Below are positions 40,863-50,269 of a DNA stretch of 64,000 nucleotides, in pieces. This stretch comes from Mycobacterium paraterrae. Lineage in GTDB: Bacteria; Actinomycetota; Actinomycetes; Mycobacteriales; Mycobacteriaceae. Made by a program: the position numbers and the translations under genes. The notes under the pieces were generated by a model that searched no databases, was not told where the DNA came from, and saw only the letters and a list, made by a program, of their open reading frames with translations. The stretch spans positions 3,968,001 to 4,032,000 of the forward strand of contig NZ_CP092488.2 of NCBI RefSeq assembly GCF_022430545.2. Reading direction: 5' to 3'. The first letter of the stretch is position 1, and every line of letters starts with the position of its first letter.

Positions 40863-41885
40863 TCAGGTGGCGCTGCGTTCGTCGGCGCCCATGGCCTCTA
40901 GGACGGCCACCCGGGTGTCGATCGGGCCGGAGACGGTTTGCGCACCACCGCCGGTGCGGAGTAACTCCCGAAGCGCCGCCTGGTCGTAGTCGGCGGGCGC
41001 GGTGGTGTCGATGAAGCGTTCGACGACCTCGATGAAACGATCGGGGTCGTCGTGGAACGGGAAATGGCCGGAGCGTTCGAAGATCTCCAACTGCGAACCC
41101 GGCATCGCCGCGTGGGCCATGTACGCGTGGCTGACCGGGACAACGACATCGTCGGTGCCCCAAATGATCTGTACCGGAACAGATTTCGTCAGATAACATC
41201 GGTCGAGCATCGTGACGCTCTGCCCCCGCCAGTCGACCACTGCGCGCAGCGTCCGAGTGAACGCCGCAGAGGCCATCGGTTCCGGCAGGCCGGCCAGAAT
41301 CCGCAGGACGTCGGGCAGGTCGTGTCCAATAGCCGTGGAGCCCAGCACCATTCCGGCCGCCCGGCCGAACAATTGCAGGGCCGGTAGCACCAACGGCAGG
41401 CGAAGCAGTGCGAGCGCTTCGCTGCCCATCGGTAACGATGCCACCCGTAACGCCATGTTGACGTCTTTAGTGACCCCGCCGGCGCCGACCAACACCAGTC
41501 GCTCTACCAAATGTGGGAACTGGTAGGCGAACTGCATTGCCACGCCGCCGCCGAGGGAATGCCCGATCACCGTCGCTCGCTCGATGTCCAGGATGGACAT
41601 CAAGTCACGCATTCCGTTGGCGTAGGCGGCAATCGAGTAATCGGCTCGTGGCTTGTCCGATTCGCCGTGACCGAGCAGGTCGACGGCGATGACGGTGAAC
41701 CGTTGCGCGAGGGTGGATTGCACCGTCGACCATGTCGTCGAGTTGTCGCCGATGCCGTGGATCAACAGGATCACCGGACCCGAGCCGGCAACCCGGAAAG
41801 CGCGCCGGTAGCCGTGCACCGTGCGGAATTGGAGCTGGGGCGTCAACTCACGCACCGAGCGAAGATTGGGCTTGCCCTGGGTCAT
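40863..41885 (-). CDS. Alpha/beta hydrolase (Rv2715-like)
   Basis: A 340-residue alpha/beta-fold hydrolase. The oxyanion-hole HGIGDNSTTW near residue 44, nucleophile elbow GHSLGGGVAMQF near residue 112, acid IWGTDDVVVPVSHA and His in RSGHFPFHDDP are all visible, so it should be active on an ester or similar bond. No signal peptide. It lies between the PAC2 gene (36 bp) and phzF-like gene (35 bp), suggesting an operon. Confidence 0.92.
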   Translation of the reverse strand: MTQGKPNLRSVRELTPQLQFRTVHGYRRAFRVAGSGPVILLIHGIGDNSTTWSTVQSTLAQRFTVIAVDLLGHGESDKPRADYSIAAYANGMRDLMSILDIERATVIGHSLGGGVAMQFAYQFPHLVERLVLVGAGGVTKDVNMALRVASLPMGSEALALLRLPLVLPALQLFGRAAGMVLGSTAIGHDLPDVLRILAGLPEPMASAAFTRTLRAVVDWRGQSVTMLDRCYLTKSVPVQIIWGTDDVVVPVSHAYMAHAAMPGSQLEIFERSGHFPFHDDPDRFIEVVERFIDTTAPADYDQAALRELLRTGGGAQTVSGPIDTRVAVLEAMGADERSAT

Positions 41886-41920
41886 GTTGCCAACTTCGCT
41901 GTCGGGCTCGCCGACGGCGA

Positions 41921-42907
41921 TCAGGTCGGATCGTCGTCGTCGAACTTTTTCTCGGCCTGCTGTGCCAGGAAACGCTCGAACTCTGCACCGAGTTCGTCAC
42001 CGCTAGGCAGGTCTTCGTCCCGTGTCAGCAGCGATCGATTCTCCTGCGCAGCAATGAAGGCATCGTACTGGCGCTCCAGCGCAGCCACCACTTGAGCGAC
42101 ATCCGAGCTGGCCTCGACCTGCTCGTCGACCTTGGCCCTGACCTCTGCGGCAGCCTCGGTGAGCGCGTTCAACGGCAGCTGCAGCCCGCCGGTTTTGGCC
42201 AGCTGTTCCAGCAGTGCCTGCGCGGCGGCCGGATAGTCCGTCTGCGCCAGATAGTGCGGGACATGGACGGTGTAGCCGACGACCTCGTGCCCGTGTTGGG
42301 CCATCCGGAACTCCAGCAGGTTCGAGGCGCTGCCGGGCACGTGCACCTCCGAGAGCCACGGCGTGAAATCCGCGATGAGTTCGCGATTGTTCGAGTGAGC
42401 GGTCAACGTGATCGGCCGGGTGTGCGGAACTGCCATGGGAATCGTGCCGAGCCCGATCGTCTGCCGGACACCCAGGCGCTCCGCTAGCAGCCGGACCGCC
42501 GTGATGAACCGCTCCCACTTGAGGTCCGGTTCCAAACCGGCTAGCAGCAGAAACGGCGTGCCGACACTGTCATGCATGGCATACAGGCTCAGCTCGGGGT
42601 CCTCGTAATGAGTGAAGTGGTCGGTCTTGAACGTCATGAGCGGGCGCCGCGAGCGGTAGTCGAGCAACTCGTCGATCGCGAACGACGCAACCAGCTCGGT
42701 GTCCAGGCTGTCTTTGAGGTGGCGTGCGGCCAGCTTGATCGCGTGGCCCGCGTCGGAAAATCCTTCCAGAGCGTGGACCAGGACCGGGCCGCGACCGTCG
42801 GACGACGACAGCTGAGGCGACGGGAACTCGAGCTCGTACATGCTGTTCTGCTCGGGCTGGTAGCGCTTGTCCCGGTCGGGTGTGTCGGGGATCTCGTGTT
42901 GGCCCAT
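41921..42907 (-). CDS. PAC2-family protein (Rv2714-like)
   Basis: A 328-residue protein of the PAC2 (proteasome-assembling chaperone 2-like) family. Markers include LVHALEGFSDAGHAIKLAARHL near residue 38, DELLDYRSRRPLMTF, and TIGLGTIPMAVPHTRPI near residue 155. The last ~60 residues are acidic and helical (ERFLAQQAEKKFDDDDPT). The ATG at 42907 follows GGAGGTAAGAGCA. The biochemical role is not known. Confidence 0.9.
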   Translation of the reverse strand: MGQHEIPDTPDRDKRYQPEQNSMYELEFPSPQLSSSDGRGPVLVHALEGFSDAGHAIKLAARHLKDSLDTELVASFAIDELLDYRSRRPLMTFKTDHFTHYEDPELSLYAMHDSVGTPFLLLAGLEPDLKWERFITAVRLLAERLGVRQTIGLGTIPMAVPHTRPITLTAHSNNRELIADFTPWLSEVHVPGSASNLLEFRMAQHGHEVVGYTVHVPHYLAQTDYPAAAQALLEQLAKTGGLQLPLNALTEAAAEVRAKVDEQVEASSDVAQVVAALERQYDAFIAAQENRSLLTRDEDLPSGDELGAEFERFLAQQAEKKFDDDDPT

Positions 42908-43120
42908 TGCTCTTACCTCCTTGCCACGACGCCAGGTACCGGACCGCGTCCACATAGTGTCTCTCAGATCGCCGAGCCGCGGATGGCTGACCCGCGTGCT
43001 CTTGTGGTTCGGAACGCGGTCAGCACGGGCGACATTCCGGCGGATACCCGCTCCTCACGGCGACGAAATGACCGCGCGCGAAACGGGGTGAAGGGCCCGT
43101 ATCGGGCATGATCGACGGTG

Positions 43121-43906
43121 ATGCGAATTCTGGCGGCGGGGGTGGGCCTGGCCGTGGTGGTGGCCGGTTGTGGGCACCCGGCGCGCTCGTCGCCGCCCGC
43201 GACCCAATCAGGGCAGGTTGTCGCCGACGCGCCGAACCGGGTGAGCGCGTCGCCGGTGGATCCGGATCCGCGGGTGGGCGCCTTTTTTCTGTCTGATGGC
43301 GACGTGCACGCCTGTACGGGCTCGGTGGTGCATTCGGAGGTCGGCAATCTGGTGTTGACGGCCGCGCACTGCCTCAGCACCGGCGGCCCGGTTACCTTCG
43401 TTCCCGGCTTCGCCCGAGCCGCCGCGCCCGGGGATCATTGGAGGGTCGACGCGCTGTATATGGATCCGCGGTGGCTGGCCAGCCGGGATCCTCGGGCCGA
43501 TTACGCGATCGCGCGGGTGATCAGGCCGTCCGGCGGATCCGTCGAATCGCCGGCCGGGTCGGGGCTGACGATCGGCACCGCGCCAGGCCGAGGCACTCAG
43601 GTCACCGTGATCGCGTATCCGGCCGGTGTGGGCGGCATGCCGATCGGATGCCGGGTAGCGACCGGTGTCGGCGCCGGGGGATTCCCGGAGTTGCCGTGCG
43701 CGGGCCTGGTTGACGGGACCAGCGGCGCGCCCTGGATCAGCGGGTCGACGGTCACCGGTGTGATCGGCGGCCTGCACGGCGGCGGCTGTGCGGAGAACAT
43801 GTCGTACACGTCGCCGTTCGATGAGCACGTCACCGAGCTTTTGGTACGGGCCCAGGCGGGCGGGCCCGGCGATGCAGCGCCGAGTTCCTTCGACGACCAG
43901 TGTTAG
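43121..43906 (+). CDS. Trypsin-like serine protease lipoprotein
   Basis: A 261-residue exported protein. The lipobox VVAGC puts the lipid-modified Cys at residue 17 (ATG 43121; GTG 43118 would add one residue). The chymotrypsin-fold triad is visible: His in LVLTAAHCLS, Asp in RADYAIARV, Ser in DGTSGAPWIS (a GTSGAP variant of GDSGGP). Paired cysteines around the His loop and later fit disulfides. It is an envelope protease of unknown target. It ends 4 bp inside the 3' end of convergent sthA and is not a gene I remember at this place in M. tuberculosis. Confidence 0.88.
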   Translation: MRILAAGVGLAVVVAGCGHPARSSPPATQSGQVVADAPNRVSASPVDPDPRVGAFFLSDGDVHACTGSVVHSEVGNLVLTAAHCLSTGGPVTFVPGFARAAAPGDHWRVDALYMDPRWLASRDPRADYAIARVIRPSGGSVESPAGSGLTIGTAPGRGTQVTVIAYPAGVGGMPIGCRVATGVGAGGFPELPCAGLVDGTSGAPWISGSTVTGVIGGLHGGGCAENMSYTSPFDEHVTELLVRAQAGGPGDAAPSSFDDQC

Positions 43907-45318
43907 AGATCGAAGTGGCTCAGCTCGCGAACCTTGTTCATCACGTCCAGCGCGGCGACCTTGTAGGCCTCGGAGAACGTCGGATAGTTGAATACGGCGT
44001 TGACCAGGTATTCGACGGTGCCTTCGCATCCCATCACCGCCTGGCCGATGTGCACCATTTCGGTGGCGTTGCTGCCGAAGATGTGCACGCCCAGCAGCTT
44101 CAGATCATCGGTGGAGACCAGCAGCTTGAGCATGCCGTAAGAGTCGCCGGCGATTTGGCCGCGGGCCAGCTCTCGATAGCGGGCGACGCCGACCTCGTAG
44201 GGGATCGAGTCCTTGGTCAGTTCGACCTCGGTGGCGCCGACGTAGGAGATCTCCGGAATCGAGTAGATGCCGATCGGCTGTAGCGCCGTCAGCCCGTGCA
44301 CCGGCTCGCCGAATGCGTGGCAGGCCGCGACGCGGCCCTGATCCATCGACGTCGACGCCAGCGCGGGAAAGCCGATGACATCGCCCACGGCGTAGATGTG
44401 ATCGACCTTGGTCCGGAAATCCTCGTCCACGAAAATCCGCCCGCGGGCGTCGGCCTCGAGACCAGCGTTCTCCAGCTCGAGGCTTTCGGTCTGGCCTTGC
44501 CTGCCCGCCGAGTACATCACCGTCTCCGCGGGGATCTTCTTACCGCTGGCCAGGCTGGTGACGGTGCCCGAGGTGCCCACCTGGACACCGGTTACCTCCT
44601 CGCCGAAGCGGAAGGTGACCGCTAGGTCGCGCAGGTGAAAGCGCAGCGCTTCGATGATCTCGGGGTCGCAGAAATCGAGCATGTCGCGCCGCTTCTCGAC
44701 GATCGTCACCTTGGTGCCCAGCGCGGCGAACATGGACGCATACTCGACGCCGATCACCCCGGCGCCGACGACCACCATCGAGGTGGGAATGGTTTTGAGG
44801 TCGAGGATCCCGTCGGAATCCAGCACGCGCTGGTCGTCGAATTCGACTCCCCCGGGGCGGGCCGGTTTGGTGCCTGTCGCGATTACGATCCGCTCTCCGC
44901 TGACCGTGGTCCGCTCACCGCGGGTGCGGTCCTCGACGAGCAGCGTGTGGTCGTCACGAAATCGCGCTTCGCCGGGGATCAGGTCAACTCGGTTGCGCAC
45001 CAGCTGGTTTCGCACCACATCGGCCTGCTTGCCGATGACATGTTGGGTCCGTGACAACAGGTCGGCCGGCGTGATCTTGTCCTTGACGCGGTAGCTGGCG
45101 CCGTAGAGCTCGCGCTGGTTCATGCCGGTCAGGTACAGCACGGCCTCGCGCAGCGTCTTCGAGGGAATCGTGCCCGTGTTGACGCACACGCCGCCCAGCA
45201 TCGGACGTTGCTCGATGACGGCAACCGATTTGCCGAGCTTGGCCGCGGCGATCGCCGCCTTCTGGCCGCCCGGACCCGAGCCGATGACCACCATGTCGTA
45301 TTCGAGTATCGAACCCAT
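43903..45318 (-). CDS. sthA: Soluble pyridine nucleotide transhydrogenase SthA
   Basis: A 471-residue FAD enzyme moving hydride between NADH and NADPH. FAD motif GSGPGGQKAAIAAAKLGK near residue 14; NAD motif VVGAGVIGVEYASMFAALG near 180; GDVIGFPALASTSMDQGR near 315. As expected for SthA, the redox-active disulfide of related reductases is missing: GGVCVNTGTIPSK has one Cys. ATG 45318. Confidence 0.96.
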   Translation of the reverse strand: MGSILEYDMVVIGSGPGGQKAAIAAAKLGKSVAVIEQRPMLGGVCVNTGTIPSKTLREAVLYLTGMNQRELYGASYRVKDKITPADLLSRTQHVIGKQADVVRNQLVRNRVDLIPGEARFRDDHTLLVEDRTRGERTTVSGERIVIATGTKPARPGGVEFDDQRVLDSDGILDLKTIPTSMVVVGAGVIGVEYASMFAALGTKVTIVEKRRDMLDFCDPEIIEALRFHLRDLAVTFRFGEEVTGVQVGTSGTVTSLASGKKIPAETVMYSAGRQGQTESLELENAGLEADARGRIFVDEDFRTKVDHIYAVGDVIGFPALASTSMDQGRVAACHAFGEPVHGLTALQPIGIYSIPEISYVGATEVELTKDSIPYEVGVARYRELARGQIAGDSYGMLKLLVSTDDLKLLGVHIFGSNATEMVHIGQAVMGCEGTVEYLVNAVFNYPTFSEAYKVAALDVMNKVRELSHFDL

Positions 45319-45389
45319 GAACAGACTTTTACGCCCTCAGCGTTGCGCGCATGCGTCGAAAACGGATACGTACATGTGAACATTCGGCC

Positions 45390-46085
45390 CTATTCGGCCA
45401 GTACCGAGACCAGTTCGGAGCGTGGTACGGGCACGCGTTGCGGCCCCGCGACTTCTGGCAGCCACATGCCCTGACCGATGTAAAAGATGATCGCGTCGTC
45501 GGTGATCGCAAAGTTCTGATACACCTTCGCCCCGAGGGTGTTCTGCGGCGCCGGCCCCCCGTAACCCTCCCAGTGTTTGTCCATGACGCGCTGGACGATC
45601 GGGTCGAGGATCGTGACCGCGGCGGCGCCACGCTTGAACAGCGTGTCGAACGTGATTGCGGCGGCCGTGCCCAGGTTGTAGTTGAACGCCGTGAATCCGG
45701 TCACCGGGTGGGCGCCCGTGTCGTCGTACACGTCGAAAACCACGCTCTGGGTACCAGAAGTCGAGTACGAGTGCGGTGTTAATTCGTGTCGGTAAGGCAG
45801 ATCCCGCGGCCGTGTCTGTGCCATGAAATCGACGAACTCATCCCTGTCGTGCTTGACGAAGTCGCTGAGGGCCGGCTGGTCGGCGTAGTCGAGCGGATAA
45901 CTCGCATCGATTGTGTACGTGGGGGTTTCGACGTGAACGCGGCAGCTTTGGCCGACGGCCACCGTTCCGCCGATGTCGAGGCAGCCGGGTGCCGCCGGCT
46001 GTGCAGCTGTGCTGGCGCTTGATGCGGTCGCGCACAACAGGGCGGTCATCGCCGCGACGGTCAATCGTGCGATCGTCGTTGTCAT
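45390..46085 (-). CDS. MPT64-like secreted protein (DUF3298 type)
   Basis: A 231-residue exported protein with signal peptide MTTTIARLTVAAMTALLCATASSASTAAQ. The mature part follows MPT64 (Rv1980c) closely in layout: Cys-flanked start (APGCLDIGGTVAVGQSCRVH), YADQPALSDFVKHDRDEFVD, then VVFDVYDDTGAHPVTGFTAF, ITFDTLF, QNFAITDDAIIFYIGQGMWL and RVPVPRSELVSVLAE. These proteins share the DUF3298/RsiV-like domain. Last gene of the four-gene secreted operon, 9 bp after the DUF3558 gene. Confidence 0.85.
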   Translation of the reverse strand: MTTTIARLTVAAMTALLCATASSASTAAQPAAPGCLDIGGTVAVGQSCRVHVETPTYTIDASYPLDYADQPALSDFVKHDRDEFVDFMAQTRPRDLPYRHELTPHSYSTSGTQSVVFDVYDDTGAHPVTGFTAFNYNLGTAAAITFDTLFKRGAAAVTILDPIVQRVMDKHWEGYGGPAPQNTLGAKVYQNFAITDDAIIFYIGQGMWLPEVAGPQRVPVPRSELVSVLAE

Positions 46086-46094
46086 TGCACTTCC

Positions 46095-46631
46095 TCAGCC
46101 GACACGGGGAACGACGAGGTTTGCGAGGTCGATGTCGTCTGTGCGGTCTTGATCGGTCCAATCACCTTTGATATGGGCCACTTTCACGCTGACCAGCAGC
46201 CCGTCTTTCACAGCCACGATGCTTTCGCCCGGTCCGAACCAATAGGCCTCATAGCGAACGGCGCCGACTCGATTGTCCGGGCGGATCACATGAAAATGGT
46301 TGACCGGGGCGGTGGGGTCGCTCGGTCTCGGGAAGATCGAGACGTCGACCTCTCGGGTGGCGCCCGTGTAGTAGCACGCCGTGTCGCCGACGGGTACTGG
46401 CGGCCGGGCGTCGTAAAAGAGCTGCCGCTGGGCGTCTTCGCCCACGAATTTCTTGGCAACCTCCGGAGTAAGAAGGTCGCACGGCCGCCGCGTGAGTGCC
46501 GCGGTGGTAGCGGTCGGCTGCGTCGTGCCCGTCGTCGTCAGCTGCGGCGGAGTGCTTAACGCGTGGCACCCTGACAACGTCGCGATGGCCGCTGCGCTCG
46601 TGAACGCCTGCAAAAGAATTCGTGCGGACAT
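46095..46631 (-). CDS. DUF3558-type lipoprotein
   Basis: A 178-residue lipoprotein: signal peptide with lipobox LSGC (Cys22), a Thr-rich linker, then the DUF3558-like pattern RPCDLLTPEVAKKFVGEDAQ with two conserved Cys (the second in GDTACYYTG) and a C-terminal DLANLVVPRVG. Family members are actinobacterial surface lipoproteins of unknown function. The ATG overlaps the stop of the upstream propeller gene by one base (TGATG). Confidence 0.85.
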   Translation of the reverse strand: MSARILLQAFTSAAAIATLSGCHALSTPPQLTTTGTTQPTATTAALTRRPCDLLTPEVAKKFVGEDAQRQLFYDARPPVPVGDTACYYTGATREVDVSIFPRPSDPTAPVNHFHVIRPDNRVGAVRYEAYWFGPGESIVAVKDGLLVSVKVAHIKGDWTDQDRTDDIDLANLVVPRVG

Positions 46632-47524
46632 CAGACGGCCTCGAGTTTGACGACGCGGCGGGTGCCGTCGTCGACGACGTACACTTCGCCTCTGGCGCCG
46701 ACAGCCACGCTGACGGGCCTTTTGAGTCCGGTGAACGGCAGCACCGTTGGTGTGGTCGATCCGGGATCGAGTTTCACGATCTGCGTCTGTTGTCCGTCAA
46801 TCACATACACCGCGCCCTTCGCGTCCACAGCGATGTTTATGACTGGCGCATGAAAAGGCAGCTCCACCGGACTGCTCGCTCCTGGCGCCAATTTCAGGAC
46901 TCGCTTGCCGCTGCTGTCTCCGACGTACAGGTTGCCTGCGGCGTCGACAGTCATCCCGGCGACGGCGTTCATGTGCTGGAACGGCAATGCCTCGGGGGTG
47001 TTCGATCCCGGCGCTTGCTTGGCCACCTGAACGGGCAGGCAACATCCGCCGCCTGAATCCTGGCCACCGCCGATCATGCCGTAGAGGTTGCCGGCGGCGT
47101 CTACAGCGTGGATTACACCGCGGTAGTCGCGACCGATGTCGGGCACCGGTTGTACGGTCTGCTGCTCCCCATTCTGCGCGAGCTTCACCAGATGGCTCGG
47201 ACTGTAGCCGCCGTCGATGACCCATACCTTCCCGGAGGGATCGGTCATCACGGTGGGGCGCTTGAACGGCAGCACCTTTTGCGTGTTCGAGCCGGCGGGC
47301 AACTCGATCGCGCGATTGAATCCGTTTCTCCCTGCTGGAATATCGGTGACGAACACGTCGCCCGCTGCGTCGACCGCGACATCGTAGGGTCCGTTCAGAT
47401 CCGTGAAGGGGAGCACTGACTGCGTGGGCGCCGGGTGCGGCGGTGCGGTCGCCGGAGCGGACACGTGGCTGCACCCGGTGAGGCCGGCCACGACCACCAT
47501 CAGTGCGCCGATCAGCCGCCGCAT
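46631..47524 (-). CDS. NHL six-bladed beta-propeller lipoprotein (PknD sensor-like), short form
   Basis: A 297-residue lipoprotein. The signal peptide MRRLIGALMVVVAGLTGC gives lipid-modified Cys18. The rest is six NHL repeats of the type VLPFTxLxxPxxVAVDAAGxVYVxD with -xRVLKL/VVKL endings (first at about residue 35, last near 270), closely resembling the extracellular sensor of the kinase PknD but without a kinase or membrane helix. One blade has an insertion with GGCC. Start and stop are coupled to both neighbours by TGATG overlaps. Confidence 0.88.
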   Translation of the reverse strand: MRRLIGALMVVVAGLTGCSHVSAPATAPPHPAPTQSVLPFTDLNGPYDVAVDAAGDVFVTDIPAGRNGFNRAIELPAGSNTQKVLPFKRPTVMTDPSGKVWVIDGGYSPSHLVKLAQNGEQQTVQPVPDIGRDYRGVIHAVDAAGNLYGMIGGGQDSGGGCCLPVQVAKQAPGSNTPEALPFQHMNAVAGMTVDAAGNLYVGDSSGKRVLKLAPGASSPVELPFHAPVINIAVDAKGAVYVIDGQQTQIVKLDPGSTTPTVLPFTGLKRPVSVAVGARGEVYVVDDGTRRVVKLEAV

Positions 47525-48957
47525 CAGCCTGCCGCCAATTTCACGATGCGGCCGAATCCGCTGCTGTCGAGGACGTACACGTTGCCTGCGCCGTCTACCG
47601 ACACGCATTCGGGTCCGTTGAGACCGGCGAATGGAAGCTCGATGGATTCATTCGATCCTGCCGGCCGCTTCAGCACCCTCCGGTTCATCTCATCGGTGAC
47701 GAACACATCGCCGGCGGAGTCCACGGCAAACCCGCGGCCGGAGTCCAGTCCACTGATCGAGATCGTCGTCTGGTTATTCGAACCGGCCGCATACTTCACG
47801 ATGCGATGGTTGCGTGAGTCTGCGATGTAGACGTTGTGTGCGTCGTCGACTGCGACACCGGCGGGGTACCTCAACTCCGGATTGAGCGGCAGCACCGTTT
47901 GTTCGCTCGCGCCCGCCGCCAGCTTGACGACTCGCGCCGCGCTGTCAGTGACATAAACGGTTCCGTCGCTGTCCACCGCAAGATGTTGCGGGTTGTCCAG
48001 GCCCGTGAACGGTAGTGCGGTCGGTACGTTCGACCCGGCGGTCAGCTTCAGCACCCGGTTGCCGGCGAAATCGGCGACGTACACATTGCCTGCGCCGTCC
48101 GCCGCGACATCGGCGAGGCCTTTCACGCCGGTAACCGGCAGCACCGTCGGTGCGTAGGACGCGGCCGCCAACTTCACCACTCCGCCACGCTGGCTGACGT
48201 AGACGTTGCCGTCCCTGCCGGCGGCTACAGACCAAGGATTCGTCAGATCCGTGAACGGCAACACGGACTGCCGCTCCGATGGAACCTCGGGGCGCGGCGT
48301 TGGCGTGTCTTTGGGCGAGTCCTTGAGCACACTGAAGGGCAGATCCGCCATGCCGATCTCGACCAGGGAGTCCGGAACAACGACCGTCGACTCCACGCTT
48401 CCCTTGCCCGCGGTCATCGAGTGGTCAAGTGACACCCGGTATTTGAGGGTCACGGTCTTGCCCTTGGGCAGGGGTTGTTCATCGGTGAATCGGCCGAGGT
48501 AGTCCATGCCAGTGGTGACTACTGGATGCTTCAACGGCACCCACGCTTTGGTCGTCGCGTCGAAGCGCTCGATCCGACCTACGGGCAGCCCCGACGGGTT
48601 GATCGCGCAGCTGCATCTCGAAAGCACCGTGGTGACACCGACATTCGGGTAGTCGACCGATGAGTTGTTGCACAGCGTGACGTCAACTTCGGCCGGAGGG
48701 TCGCCGGGCTTGACGGCTCCGGACGGGATCCCGCTGATTTTCACGGAGATCCGGGCATTCGGGGGCGCGGGTGCGAATTTCTCGGCCGCGGGCATGGGCT
48801 CGGATTTCGGGTTGACCGCGCAGTTCTCGCCCGGTGCGACGGCAGAGGCCGTCGAGCTTGCGGGCGCCGTCTGCGGGTGGCTCGTCGAGCAGCCGGCTAG
48901 TGCGATCGTCGCCGCCGCGGTCGCGATCAGCGTGAGCTTCGAGATCGGAAAGTGCAT
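47524..48957 (-). CDS. NHL six-bladed beta-propeller lipoprotein with extra N-terminal domain
   Basis: A 477-residue lipoprotein, first gene of the operon. The lipobox ALAGC puts the lipid at Cys23. Residues ~45-215 form an additional beta-rich domain with four Cys (NCAVNPKS..., DVTLCNNSS, LSRCSCAINP), resembling an Ig-like or DUF11-like fold. Residues ~230-477 are six NHL blades (e.g. ALPFTGLDNPQHLAVDSDG) similar to the PknD sensor. It probably sits on the outer face of the membrane and binds a ligand or protein partner. The stop overlaps the next start. Confidence 0.88.
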   Translation of the reverse strand: MHFPISKLTLIATAAATIALAGCSTSHPQTAPASSTASAVAPGENCAVNPKSEPMPAAEKFAPAPPNARISVKISGIPSGAVKPGDPPAEVDVTLCNNSSVDYPNVGVTTVLSRCSCAINPSGLPVGRIERFDATTKAWVPLKHPVVTTGMDYLGRFTDEQPLPKGKTVTLKYRVSLDHSMTAGKGSVESTVVVPDSLVEIGMADLPFSVLKDSPKDTPTPRPEVPSERQSVLPFTDLTNPWSVAAGRDGNVYVSQRGGVVKLAAASYAPTVLPVTGVKGLADVAADGAGNVYVADFAGNRVLKLTAGSNVPTALPFTGLDNPQHLAVDSDGTVYVTDSAARVVKLAAGASEQTVLPLNPELRYPAGVAVDDAHNVYIADSRNHRIVKYAAGSNNQTTISISGLDSGRGFAVDSAGDVFVTDEMNRRVLKRPAGSNESIELPFAGLNGPECVSVDGAGNVYVLDSSGFGRIVKLAAG

Positions 48958-49200
48958 GGTCGTCCTTCGTTCGGCGAACTTGTCGAGGTCAAGGGTGCCG
49001 CCGCTGTCTAAAGGGATTCTTGGGCCGCAGCTCGAAGGTCATAATGGGCACGTTTGCCGATGAAAAGCGCGGATATCGGGAAACGAGGGATTCGCTGCGC
49101 GATCGCGAGTTATCCCCAGCGCTGCATTTGTCCACAGTGCGCGGGTGGCGCCGCCTGTATCGCGGACGTGCTGACGGTGATCGTTGCCAGCGTTGTCGCC

Positions 49201-50259
49201 ATGACCAAGCAGCGACGCGACTTTGAACTGACTCGACCCGGCGCGGTGATCGCCGCGCTCCCAGCGGTGTTGGGCTTCGTGCCCGAGAAATCGTTGGTGC
49301 TGTTGACTATCGACCAGGGCGAGCTCGGCGCGGTAATGCGCGCCGACCTGACGGATACCGTCGCCGACCAGGTCGATCATCTCGCCGACGTCGCCGCCGC
49401 CGCCGGACCAGAGGCCGCGATCGCGGTGATCGTCGACGCCGACGGGGCCTTTTGCCCAATGTGTAACGACCAATACCGCGAGATATGTTCGTCGCTGGGC
49501 GACGAACTGGCGCGGCGTGACATCGTGCTCTGGGCCGTGCACGTCGTCGATCGGGTGGCGGCCGGTGGTCGTTGGCACTGCGTCGACGATTGCGGGGCGG
49601 GTGGAGTCGTCGACGATCCGTCCGCGTCGCCGCTGGCGGCCGCGGCAGTGCTGGACGGCCGCCGGCTCTACGCACGACGCGCCGACCTGCAGGCGGTGAT
49701 TGAACCCGTCGACCGGGGCCGCAGCGCGGCACTCACCGGTCTGATCACCGAGCACGCCGCACGGCGTGACCAAATGAATCGCGAAAATCCGACGGCGTGC
49801 GTACGTCGCGACGTCGAAGCTGCGATGGCAGCGGCCGCGGGCGTCGCCGATGGACAACAGCTCGGCGAGACCGAGATCGCCGGCCTGGCGTGCGCGCTGG
49901 CTGATGTCGAAGTGCGAGACACGTTGTATGCGTTGGCGATCGGCCACGGCGCCAGCGACGCCGAATCGTTGTGGGCGCTGCTGGCGCGCATGCTGCCGAC
50001 GCCGTGGCGTACTGAGGCGTTGGTGCTGCTCGCGTTCAGTGCCTACGTCCGCGGTGACGGGCCGCTGGCCGGTGTGTCACTGGAAGCCGCTTTGCGCTGC
50101 GAGCCCGAGCACCGGATGGCCGGCATGCTCGACACGGCTCTACAGTCAGGTCTGCGGCCAGAGCGCATCCGCGAACTCGCGATCACCGGCTACCGGCTGG
50201 CTGAACGGCTCGGGGTGCGGCTACCGCCGCCTCTCGACTTCCGGCGACGTGCGGTGTGA
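49201..50259 (+). CDS. DUF4192 protein (Rv2712c-like)
   Basis: A 352-residue cytoplasmic protein. It begins MTKQRRDFELTRPGAVIAALPAVLGFVPEKSLVLL, the DUF4192 hallmark, and has FCPMCNDQYRE and HCVDDCGAGGVVDDP with Cys residues, then a helical C-terminus with TPWRTEALVLLAFSAYVRGDGPLAGVSLEAAL. The ATG 49201 gives the M. tuberculosis length; the frame is open upstream but unsupported. The function is unknown. It is convergent with ideR (10-bp gap). Confidence 0.88.
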   Translation: MTKQRRDFELTRPGAVIAALPAVLGFVPEKSLVLLTIDQGELGAVMRADLTDTVADQVDHLADVAAAAGPEAAIAVIVDADGAFCPMCNDQYREICSSLGDELARRDIVLWAVHVVDRVAAGGRWHCVDDCGAGGVVDDPSASPLAAAAVLDGRRLYARRADLQAVIEPVDRGRSAALTGLITEHAARRDQMNRENPTACVRRDVEAAMAAAAGVADGQQLGETEIAGLACALADVEVRDTLYALAIGHGASDAESLWALLARMLPTPWRTEALVLLAFSAYVRGDGPLAGVSLEAALRCEPEHRMAGMLDTALQSGLRPERIRELAITGYRLAERLGVRLPPPLDFRRRAV

Positions 50260-50269
50260 CCGAACGATG

